A stretch of 64,000 nucleotides of DNA from the NCBI GenBank assembly GCA_033220425.1, contig JASNWA010000002.1, forward strand, positions 62,001 to 126,000, in the 5' to 3' direction. Both the position numbers and the translations under genes were made by a program. Under the pieces are notes generated by a model that saw only the letters and a program-made list of their open reading frames with translations, was not told where the DNA came from and made no database searches. Below are positions 44,894 to 54,709 of this stretch, piece after piece (within the stretch, counting starts at the first letter, position 1; each line of letters begins with the position of its first letter). This DNA is from Lepraria neglecta (taxonomy: Eukaryota > Ascomycota > Lecanoromycetes > Lecanorales > Stereocaulaceae).

Positions 44894-45454
44894 GTTGTGG
44901 ACGAATTCGTTGAAACAGTCTGGGGATGAGAGAGCCGCCGAAGTATGCACTTGATGCTAAGGCCTTGATATGGTATCACGGATAGTTTTCACCTTGTCCT
45001 GGTACTCAGGAGGTGTTAGTGATCCAACCAGGCCTCAGATTTTGATATTGAGGGACTCACGTAAGCGCACGTAATTCCAAGCTGTCGAGGGATTGGTAAG
45101 CGCAAAATCCACCTCATAAGGGGACTCCTTGATGAGCTGCATGAAGGGTAAATGCCAAGCCGTAAGTGCATGAGGCCAAATTGATTACGTGAGGTCTGCC
45201 ATAAGTGGTAACGCCTAAGCTGGATGCGCTAGCAATACATGCAGCGTTCAAATTACCGTAGTTCTCGCCATTCTGACGTACGTGGAGACGCTCTGGGCGC
45301 ACATTCAATTTTGCCAAATCTGGAAACTGTGCACAATGATGATGATTTGACTGTTCAAGCCATTGTGCGCCCGCAAGATTGCAACCGATAAAAAGCCTGT
45401 TGATTCCGCAACGACAGTCATCACTGTCTTGGACCTGTCGTACACTGCGAGATC
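44894..45454. other. Divergent promoter region between UstYa homologues 6 and 7
   Basis: No gene. The head-to-head arrangement suggests shared control. Confidence 0.4.
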
Positions 45455-46629
45455 ATGATGAATCAATTGCTTCGAAGTAGCGAAGAAGCCCTTCAAGGAT
45501 GCAAAGACAGCCTTCTCGAAGATGTTCGAGATGAGGATACAATTGTCTGCCGCGAATGTGAAATAAGGAGGAAGAGGTGGTTTCGATATTCCGTTGCGAT
45601 ACCATGGCTTGTCTCCTTGGCTCTCTTGACTTGGTCAGTCACTCTGGAATTTTCAAGCATTCGATTAGACGTTTGTAGCCCAGTGGGCTATTGGGCACCC
45701 ACAGAGTTCGGTAAGTGGTTGTGCTTTTCAGTGTGAGGTATCGACATGGTTGAAACTATCTTGTGACTGACTGAACTCTGCCTTTTGCCATGCAGAGACT
45801 GCAACGGAGGAAATACCCGCTACGACGAAAAGAGTACGGTTTACAGCGGGCCTTAGATATAATGAAGATCGTGAACTGGTTCGCCCTCTTTACCCAGACC
45901 AGCCTGAGTACGTTGGAACGCCAACTCCCGAGCTTGATGCGGCCTGGAAGGATTTAATGGGAGGTTCGTCTGTGTTGACTTTTCCAATATTGTCGATTTA
46001 TCAATGACATCTAGATAGCTGTGAATGTGTTTGTGACTGCGGAAGAGGAGCCTCAACTAGGGGGAGGTTTATACCTGGACCCGGATTCTAATTTATATAT
46101 GGCGGAGTACGCGACACTCCTCCCCACGAATCAACATGAAGAGAAAAGGGTCTAACGAGATCTGACGCAGGCCGACTGTGTTCCACAATCTCCATTGTCT
46201 AGTGAGTTAATCTAGTATATTCGGAGGCAATGCAGTACTAAAACCAGTCATGCCAAAGAATATGATCCGCCAATCTTTACCTTACTACCGGGGCTACTAC
46301 TTGCACAACAATCAGTCCATATTGCAGCCTCATTTAGGTACGTATAATTCTCAATCTAAAGTACGAACCATGTATCGAAGAACAACCTAACTTCTGGCTT
46401 GGTAGATCATTGCATCGACAATCTTCGTTTGAGTCTCATGTGCACTGGTGATATGACATTCGCACCAATCGTATGGGATCGTAACAAGGGGAGGTTTATC
46501 CCTAATTTCGAGGTCGAACATAGTTGCCGCGATTATGATGCATTGAGGAGATGGTCGCTGGCTCGGGATTCGGAGCATCAAGATAGATGGCGAGAGAATG
46601 CAGCAAGACTTCATGCGGAAGGACACTAA
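45455..46629 (+). CDS. Canonical UstYa-family protein (homologue 7), six exons
   Basis: Exons 45455-45710, 45796-45963, 46019-46106, 46171-46201, 46259-46337 and 46406-46629 give 281 aa. Introns of 85, 55, 64, 57 and 68 bp are all GT-AG. The membrane helix is at about residues 44-65. After it come RFTAGLRYNED, PTPELDAAWKDLM, and the motifs HNLHC (176-180, in a 31-nt exon) and HLDHC (206-210, assembled over the last intron). DNLRLSLMC follows, as in UstYa of ustiloxin-type clusters. Splicing keeps the frame through five introns, which supports the model. Together with homologue 3 it is the best candidate for the core cyclisation step. Confidence 0.86.
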
Positions 46630-47308
46630 ACATGCTTGAAAGGACGCTGACTCGAAGGAAGCATTGAGCTTATATATCCGGACAAGTTTTAGCTATAGAT
46701 CTTTGCGTAACCACTGGCGGACACGCTAAATTAATGGCGTAATTTGTAATTAGTTAGGTTAGAAACTAATTTAGTCGAATATAGACTTTCCTATATCTAT
46801 ATATATAGAGTACTATTTACTATTTAGAGTATTATATTTAACTTCTTCCTATTTACTTATTTACTATATATAATAGATTTTATACTAGATACTAAATATA
46901 TCTTATTATATACTAGACTAGTCTAGTAACTCTAAAGCCTACTTTATCTCTTATATACTATACTTCTATCTCTATTAAGAATAATCTATATACGATACTA
47001 GTATATATCTACGAGGAATATTCTATAAAAGTAGCGTATAAAGAAAGAGAATATAGTTGGATTTCCGCGGCCAATTGATAATAGGCTATAATATAGTACT
47101 ATACCTTTATGCGCAAGAAATACGCTGATTAGGGCTCTACGATACTTCGTTATAGATACTTCGATGAACCTACAAGGCGGCCTAGCGTTATGACAATAAC
47201 GCCGCCTATACTAGTTTCCCCGATCATGTCGAAGATCTCGCATGGTTAAAGCTCTTCGCGACGTAAGATACGATATATTATATTACATTGTAGTAGAATT
47301 AAAGTTAG
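46630..47308. other. AT-rich RIP-like block at the right edge of the RiPP cluster
   Basis: From about 46735 to 47300 the sequence is strongly TpA/AT-rich with no coding potential. It looks like a decayed transposon remnant and leads directly into the second copy of the 376-bp repeat. Confidence 0.55.
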
Positions 47309-47684
47309 TGTTCTCACTCCTGAAGCTATACACACCGGCACAAGTAGATATGTAAATAGATGCTTGGGCGGTCCAACGCCAGGGCTAGCAAGCCTAGAAA
47401 GGCCAAAACAGGTGCCCCAGCGCTAGGAAACTCCCATGCCTAGGCGGCATAGACCTGGAGTGTAGATAGGCTATATATAGGCTATGTATAAGGTGCGGGT
47501 GGGCGGGAAAGAACTGCTATAGCTCTGAAAGAGATGAACTCGACTGAAGAGCCAACTGCTGGTGGGATGCTCATACAAATAGTGCTCTCAGGAAGCACGG
47601 ATCTCTCGCTATGGCCCATGGTCATGGCGCATGGCTGAAACCGCATCTGATCATGAGACACACTAACCCACAGTCCCACTGTAG
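47309..47684 (+). repeat. 376-bp dispersed repeat, copy 2
   Basis: Same length and orientation as 12519-12894. This copy keeps C and G at many positions where the other has T and A, so it is less RIPed. Both copies are preceded by TTAG. No clear target duplication. Confidence 0.85.
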
Positions 47685-47751
47685 CGACTAGTCTATCAAG
47701 ACGACAAAGTTGAAGATTTGTGTGAGACCGCAAGGTTGAATCGCGTCAATT

Positions 47752-50273
47752 TCATGCCATTGCCGCAACAGTAGCTACAAGTAGAGCCACAAAAGACCTC
47801 ACTGCAAGCTTGAACCCTTCACCAGTGAATGGCACAACACCCGTGCTCATCGGTCCTATAAAAGACGTCCCACTACCAGAAGCGAAGCCAGAAGCCGGTG
47901 TGGCAGCTAGGGTGACAGCCGGAGCAACAGCTGGAGCAATAGGGGGTGCGGTAACAGCAGACGCAATTGGCAAATTGATAGCAGTCGTAAATGCGGCAGT
48001 GGGCGCGGGCGTGCCAGCAATCAAGCCAACTGCCGAGTTCGAAGTTATGAAAGCAACCTGCGGTACTGCGACAGCGGTATTGAGAATAGATGTTGTCATG
48101 CACATGCTTTGGATTTGGCCGTCACTGATCTGGTTGACTATGCTAGTTGCTCCAGAAGAGGGACAAGGGATCGTAACGGTTGTTGATATAGATACAGTCG
48201 TCTGCGGTGGCGATGATCTAGCTTGCTGAGTTGCGCCAGCGACAATGGGTGTTGCGGGGTTCGAAGAGTTGGTAGGAACTGGTACAGGTGCGAGAGTGAT
48301 CGTCTTTGGGACGTTGGTGACAATACCTGGATTGGCGGGAATTTGTGGAGCACAGATACCAGCCAAATAAGAGAGAGCGCCTTGCTCTTCGGCCGCGTGA
48401 CTAGACCAAGCGCTGATGCATTGTTGGACGTTGCTTGTAAAGTCGGAGTCTTTGCAGAAGCAGCCAGCGTCGGAGTTATCTTTGCAGTTGGTATGCTTGA
48501 TCCATGTCTGGATGCAGTTAGGGAGCAAGCTCGGTGCCGGAGCCGCTTGTGCTGGACTTGCTGGAGCAGACGATGGTGGCGAGCTGGACGATTTAGCTAA
48601 CTCGACTGGGGCGCTTGAGCTGTCAAAGCATCAGCAAGATTTCTTATTAGTGGCATTGCGGAACTTACGTGATAGTTCTTACAGATGCTTGACCAGCACT
48701 TGAAGGTCCCCCAGTAAAAACAACAGTACTTTGAATAGTTGGAGACTCGGTCATAGGAGGTGCAACACACCTTGTACAGAAGGTCTTTGTACTCGTGATG
48801 ATGACACTTGACATAGTCGGGACAATATCGAAGGAAGTATAACTACCCTTAGTGTAGGCGATAGTCTGGGAACGGCTTGTGACTGTATTGTAGACGACTT
48901 CGCTGGTGATGACTGGCACAGTCGACTGGACAATGGGAATCGTCGTATTCGAATATGTTTTCGCGGATGCTGCGGAAGGAGTGCTACCAGTTGAGGCTAC
49001 CTGGGTTATGAACGATGTGGTCGAGCTCGGAGTAGTTGTGCTCCGAGGACTTATACTCGATGTGATTGTGCTCTGTGAGGTTGCGCTTTCAGAAGTTGTA
49101 TTTTGAGGAGTGATGATCGGTTGAGTTGTGCTTTGAGCAGTTGTGCTTTGCAGAGTAGATGAGGCTGATACTGAGGAGTTTGCTGTTGTTAATGATGAGA
49201 ACGACGACGACAAGGTTGGCGGCGAAGGAGATGGCGAAGGGCGTGGCGTAGTCGAGTTGGGTGGCGCAGATGGCACTGGGGATGGAGGAGGAGCTGGCGA
49301 GGAGAGAATGACTGGAGGCGCTGGCGGGGATGGTACTGCTAGAGGAGGTAGCACTGGTGGGGATGATGGAGCTGCTGGAGGAGGTAGCGCTGGTGGGGAC
49401 GATGGAGCTGCTGGAGGTACCACGGGTGGAGATGACGGTGCGAGTGGCGTGGAGGGGGCTGCAGCAGGGGGGCTTGGAGAACCGCCAGAGCATGTAGAGC
49501 AGTCGAATCCAACACTATGGATACCAAGATTGCAGCTCTGGACTGAAGACTCTGGAGGGAGGGAGCATTGAACACGTGAAGCACCACCGCATTGAGTATT
49601 CTGCACAGTGTTGGGTGCACCCGCCGAGCATTGAGCAGTCTGAGTGCACGCTTGACCAGCGTTGGCTCCACTATCGTAGTGGTAGGTGAATAGAACAGGC
49701 GTGTCCTGATCAACAGAGACCTGCATCTGGCTGACTGAGAATGGCGATATTCCAGCGCCACAAGAGAAAGAAGGGCCGCTAGACTGTGAAATCTGACCCA
49801 TAGCACATTGCTGCTCACGATTGTCAGTGAAGGATTCATCACATAGATTCGAGAGTACTGACACTGCCTGCCGACGCACTTGCTGAAGCTCCACTGCTTG
49901 AACCGCCACCCAAGCCAAACAAGCTTCCCAGAGCTCCCAAGTTCCTTTTTGATGAGGAGCCTCTTGGTACAAACTCTCTTCTGAGCATGCTCCCCCAGTT
50001 TCCAACCGAGCAGCCCGAACAGTCTAGACCACCAAAACTTGAAAGCGCTCCCAACGGACAAGAACCAAAGTCCAAGCCGGACTGTTGCAGGTCATTGCAC
50101 TGATTGCAAGCATTTGAGCAGGATGGGAGACCCAAGGCTTGGCCCCATTCCTGAGAGATATTAGCCGTTGGCCAACGACATTCCCAAGAAGAGCTATAAC
50201 TTACACAAATATCACAAGCAGCAGCCTGCTGCGCAACAAGAAGGCCAAATATCGCAGACGTAAGGAACCGCAT
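47752..50273 (-). CDS. GPI-anchored, Ser/Thr/Pro-rich cell-wall protein with CFEM-like domain
   Basis: Minus strand, ATG at 50273. A signal peptide (MRFLTSAIFGLLVAQQAAA) is followed by a Cys-rich region (CSNACNQCNDL), a second Cys-rich block, then long Pro/Ser/Thr repeats (about 49460-48900). After an intron near 48667-48619 (GTAAGT...GACAG) a six-Cys CFEM-like domain follows (LLPNCIQTWIKHTNCKDN...GCFCKDSDF...C...GIC). The C-terminal hydrophobic tail (FVALLVATVAAMA) fits a GPI signal. A possible 54-bp first intron (50204-50151) is in frame either way. Near 49840-49900 the coding frame changes, so a further small intron or a frameshift lies there; that junction is unresolved. Likely a surface protein, not part of the RiPP pathway. 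Confidence 0.72.
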
Positions 50274-51356
50274 GATTTTCGATTTAGGTATTATTCGTAA
50301 TTATTGTGTAATTAGTGTGCGCGACTGATAGTAGCACCGAATTAAGAGATCGATATTTCTTGAGTAAAGAGCAACGTAATGGAATGCTAGTCTCAATAAC
50401 GAAGGAATTGAGCTAGCAAAAAAGTGAATGACTTGACGAGAGAATGTAAGGGGGATGAGAGTTATGATCATGATATAGCACATTCTCCATCTTCTCCAAT
50501 GCTCTATCTTATTTCAATTGGTCTGGTGTGGAAGCAGCTTGGGGCCAGAAGGGTCTGAGGTCGTTCTGCAACAGTTCTGTAACAGCAAAAGCGGTTACAA
50601 TGGTGTTGTCTTCAGGGATAGCTTAGGAACGACGAGGGAAAACCAACTCTGATTCGCAGCGGACATTGGAGACATACTCAATGTGGCTGTGACAAAGAGC
50701 TTTTTCCCATCGATGGATGAGGCACGGCTCAGAAGATAGTCTGCCATTTTTGGGGGCAACATGAGGAAATATTCTTGTCACAAATTGTACTTTGGTGTCT
50801 CAAATGGGAAAGGCATGACCACGGAATCAGAGCAATACGTTTCGACCTTGCATTAACGACATGTATGTATCGAGCCGCGCGAATCGGGGAATTGGGAGTT
50901 GAAACTGGCCCCATGGTGTGGAAGCGGAAGCGTCTACTTCTTGAAACAAAATGGGCCCCATCGGTACCGCGTTCATTGGGGGTAGTCTCAACTCCAAACG
51001 TGTAGATACCGATGCCGATGTAGGCCTTCCCACGGCTTAGCGCTGGCTATTAAGTCGGAAAGATAGTTGCTGGATTACGACAAACATGTGGTGACAAGTC
51101 GAGGGAATCAGAAAAATGATCGTTTAAGCCAATCGTCGATGTCTGAAATGATCACGTCATCGTCGGCTTTTTGTTTGCCCGACCCCGGCAGCTTCTCCTT
51201 CGAGTCGAGTTAAGCCCAGCCTCCGCTAGGCGAAGGAGTTGCGCGAGAGTCACACGTAAGATAAAGAGATATTAGAGACGTTTATTCCATCTTCATCTAT
51301 CTTCCATTCCGGCGACAGACAGCCAATTTGCAATAACAAGAGCCAACCCCACAGCT
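50274..51356. other. Divergent intergenic region, no gene
   Basis: Upstream of both the cell-wall protein (leftwards) and the SDR (rightwards). Short frames only. Confidence 0.45.
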
Positions 51357-52451
51357 ATGTCTAACTCAACAGTCTCCAAGTTGGACTTCTACCGGGACTT
51401 CATCCTCTCGATGATCTCCATAGTATTTGGCCGACTCTACCCATCCCTGAAAGTTCCATTCGTTGACCTCAGTAGCAATACTGCCATCATTACTGGTGGT
51501 AACAGCGGTATTGGACTCCAAATCGCGCTTGAGATGGCCAGACAAGGTGCTACAGTCTATCTAGCCTGTCGCAACCCCTCCAAAGCAATGCAAGCTGCAT
51601 CTGAAATCGCTCAGAGGATCCCCGCAAGCTCCGGTCATGTCCACGTACTCTCTCTTGACACATCGTCCCTCTCATCTGTTCGCAGTTTTGCTGAGATGGT
51701 GAGAAACCTCAACACGAAGATCGACCTCCTTTTTCACAATGCTGGTATTGGAGGCTCGACACCGGGAAAAGATTTCACTTCCGAAGGTTTCCCACTGCAC
51801 TACACGACGAATTTTCTCGGCTCATTCCTCCTGACCCATCTCCTCGAGCCATATCTCGCAGATGATGCACGTGTCATCCTCACTTCAAGCACGGGGCAAT
51901 ACAACGGAACCTTCTCTTCCACATTCTCGCTCAATTCAATCAAGGAGCACCTCGAGCCTGGCTTTCATGCACCCGTAGCCGCGGTGAAAGCTGGAAAGAC
52001 GACCGCCGACAGCGATGTCTATTGTAATACAAAGGCAATGTAAGTCGCTTTCACCAAACTGCTCCAGGATCATATTGATCGCAAGGCCAAGGAGGCAGGC
52101 AACAAGCCCAAGAGAATCGTCCATGCCTTCGCCCCTGGCTTCACTATGACACCTATCTTTGGAAAGTATACGGTCAAGAACTTTTGGGACGATCCGCCCT
52201 TCTGGATCTTGACAGTGACAACCTTTCTAGCTACCGATGTTAGCCAAGGCGCTGCTACGGCGGTCTGGCTTGCTAGCACACAGGATGATGTTGTTGTGGG
52301 CGAGGGCAACGGCGGTGGCTATTGGGATCGTATCACTCGGCGGCTTTCGAGCGTTGACATGATGGATCAAGATATAGTAGAGCGGATGTGGCTACGGTGG
52401 GAGGCGGATGCTGGGATTGATGGAGGTGATGATGGCTTGCAAGCACTGTAA
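51357..52451 (+). pseudogene. Short-chain dehydrogenase/reductase with one premature stop
   Basis: Frame from the ATG at 51357 shows a classical SDR: TGGNSGIG cofactor loop (about residues 44-51), FHNAG, and YCNTK catalytic Tyr/Lys. Immediately after NTKAM comes TAA (52041-52043). The same frame then runs on for 136 codons (VAFTKLLQDHIDRKAKEAG...) with normal SDR C-terminal sequence to 52451, so the TAA very likely replaces CAA (a C-to-T change as in RIP). The CAAT|GTAAGT...CCAG stretch around the stop could be read as an intron, but it would be only 31 bp and breaks the frame. Probably a recent pseudogene; readthrough or a sequencing error are alternatives. Confidence 0.8.
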
Positions 52452-52868
52452 CGGTGACTTTTGGAAGTAGTACAAAGCAAATCCATTCAGTGGCACAAAG
52501 CAGTTGCAGAGTGTGTATTCACGTTAACAGGCATAGTTTAGGCCCTGATCCAGCTGGTTGGGCTATGTCATGGGATCCGATGTCGGCACAAATATAGGCG
52601 CGCCGCACTTTATATCATTGACAGCATCAACCAAAATCACAGTCATCTCGAATTAAGTCTAACGAAGAGATCTGTTAACATAGCACTGGCCTGTGAATGC
52701 TAACTTGTATCAAGTAATGGCTCGAGGTAGACTCAAGTCGATCACAATCTCACCACACTTCCCTATGATGACTATGGTAGCTTGGTCTCGCTAAATGGGT
52801 TAAAGCCGCCGTCGCTAGTATAGGAAAGGATGCGTGGTACGTTAAATTCGCTGATTGCCGGCGAAGAG
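52452..52868. other. Convergent intergenic region
   Basis: Between the 3' ends of the SDR and UbiA genes. No gene. Confidence 0.4.
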
Positions 52869-53858
52869 TCACAGCGACTCTAGGCACTCATGCAAGAATC
52901 CAGAGGCTGTCGTACAACCCATCATCCAGCTTCCGTTCGTGAACCACCACATACAATTTTTCGGGTCCTCCAGGATTACCATCATAATCTCCAGTCCCAC
53001 CAGCATTGTAGTTCCGCTGCAAGTACCAACATAGAACATCTCACTTACATCAATGAACCAACCAGCAAGACCAAGTATCGCAACTTGGACAATGCCGAGC
53101 ACAGTGAGAAACAACTTGGCATGGTCTGCATGCTTTACAGCAATAGACATGACACCAGCTTTCTTGTCATCTTTGATGTCTTGATGAGCGTAGATCATGT
53201 CATACAACACCGTCCAACAGATGCCTGAGAGATAAAGACAGCCTGCGGCTTGCGCAGCCACGGATGACTCGAAGAGATTGATACCAACCACAGGGAACCC
53301 CATGATAGCGCCCCACGCCCATCCAAAGCTGAGGATAACTTGTGGATAATGCGTGACCCGTTTGCCAAGTGGATAGAGCCCAAGAATAATAATGAAGGGA
53401 ACGATGTATGGCAAGCAGTCGGGCTGGAGGTTGTACAAAAGTCCCAATACGAGGGCCACTTGAGCAGCGGTGTGGCTCAAAGCATTTTTTACCGAAACTG
53501 CACCGCGGGCCATGGGTCGAAGATTCCAGGTGCAGGCAGCACCGCGGCAGATCGAACATCCCGGGAGTAGGATCAGGTTGATTTGCAATAGCTGGCGTGG
53601 CTTTATGGTAGGCTGAGACAGACGGCTTGCGATCAAAGTGCTGTGAAGGAAGGGAGAATAAAGATAAAGGGTTTCCCCTGGCTTGTTCAAGCGAATGAGT
53701 TCGGCGTAAGGGACACAGCTTTCAGGAAGAAGAGATAGCAGACCGGTCTTTGGTGCTTGAAATGATGGTAGCTCAACAGGCGTCTTAGAATGGTTAGAAA
53801 TTGTTCCGTTCGAGACGGCCATGGTTCGAGTTGAGGACATATTGGCGCTGGAACCCAT
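52869..53858 (-). CDS. UbiA-type prenyltransferase lacking the first Asp-rich motif
   Basis: Open frame of 329 aa, ATG at 53858. About eight membrane helices, the start region RLNKPGETLYLY, and the second Asp-rich motif YDMIYAHQDIKDD (219-231) identify the UbiA superfamily (4-hydroxybenzoate/meroterpenoid-type prenyltransferases). In the family the box GAACTWND is followed by roughly 15 residues with DxxxD and then R-RP-ARGA. Here CTWN (109-112) runs straight into LRPMARGAVS, so the Mg-diphosphate-binding first Asp motif is missing by an in-frame deletion. The protein can be translated but should be catalytically dead. It neighbours the SDR and the NRPS-like pseudogene of a decayed locus. Confidence 0.82.
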   Translation of the reverse strand: MGSSANMSSTRTMAVSNGTISNHSKTPVELPSFQAPKTGLLSLLPESCVPYAELIRLNKPGETLYLYSPFLHSTLIASRLSQPTIKPRQLLQINLILLPGCSICRGAACTWNLRPMARGAVSVKNALSHTAAQVALVLGLLYNLQPDCLPYIVPFIIILGLYPLGKRVTHYPQVILSFGWAWGAIMGFPVVGINLFESSVAAQAAGCLYLSGICWTVLYDMIYAHQDIKDDKKAGVMSIAVKHADHAKLFLTVLGIVQVAILGLAGWFIDVSEMFYVGTCSGTTMLVGLEIMMVILEDPKNCMWWFTNGSWMMGCTTASGFLHECLESL

Positions 53859-54214
53859 TGGACAGTAGCCTAGAAGACAAATTAAACTCGACGTCCTGAA
53901 TTTGAATCAATCAACTAGATTATGAGGTCTGATGTAGAACTTCATAAAATGGTGAGAGAACAGCAGCTATTAAATAGTCGAGCTCGTTGGACAACGAAGC
54001 GAGACTCGCAATGTTGAAAGGCTGCCTCGCTTCTACGCTAAGATAGTTAGGCACTATCATCTTGGAGTAAGCCGGCAGATAGTAGAACCAGATACCAGCT
54101 CCCCAATCGAGCATACTGAAAGCTTTGATGCGTAGATGAAGCGGTGAGAGGCTGAGTCCATATCAGATATTGGCGTCCAGGTCTTTGATAGATGCGGCAA
54201 TGCGCAGTGCATTC
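53859..54214. other. Intergenic upstream of the UbiA gene
   Basis: No gene supported. Confidence 0.4.
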
Positions 54215-54358
54215 TGTTGCAATGTGGCAATGGGCTGGGAAGGATGTCTAGCTAATGGGGGCCCCCCAGGGCCCCATATATGGTCAAGACAGACAAAGAA
54301 CGGCTAGCAATAGGCTTCTGGAATCGCATAGAAAGCAATCAAGCAACGGATTACAACA
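54215..54358 (+). repeat. Solo copy of the TGTTGCAAT LTR-like element (copy A)
   Basis: 144 bp, starting TGTTGCAATG and ending ATTACAACA, nearly identical to 63237-63379. Flanks are CATTC and CCTTC, a 5-bp duplication with one mismatch. It contains GGGGGCCCCCCAGGGCCCC near the middle. Confidence 0.8.
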
Positions 54359-54709
54359 CCTTCTAGGGTTGGACTAGCAAATATTTCTATCAGTTAGTCA
54401 TCGCTTATACTACTAAGTCATGATACTGGCACAAAGTCTATGCATGTCAGATTCTTGCCCATCCATGTAGATTCAGCTAAGTCAGCATTCTCCGTATGGG
54501 TCGTAGAAAGTCAACGCTAAAATTGAGCCTTGCGCTAGTGTGATACATGATAAAAAATGGACACAAGCTTAACGGTATCGGTCTTACAAAGTCTGAAGGC
54601 CAGAACTATTGCTGCATTTTCAAGCAGACTCCCTGTACAGACCGAAAAGTGTTACTCTTCCGTGATCTTCAGACCCCTCACCAGCAACGAACCGCTCTTT
54701 CAACTAACT
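54359..54709. other. Intergenic upstream of the NRPS-like pseudogene
   Basis: No gene; probably the former promoter. Confidence 0.35.

Noticed and set aside
47810-48229. Plus-strand Ala/Val-rich 139-codon frame
   Set aside because: Antisense of the repetitive C-terminal part of the cell-wall protein; the composition explains the open frame.
49339-50061. Minus-strand 240-codon frame overlapping the cell-wall protein
   Set aside because: An alternative frame of a low-complexity Pro/Ser-rich coding region; the signal peptide and Cys pattern belong to the other frame.
52039-52071. 31-bp GTAAGT...CCAG intron that would remove the SDR stop codon
   Set aside because: Too short for a fungal intron, and its removal breaks the conserved reading frame, while simple readthrough keeps SDR homology.
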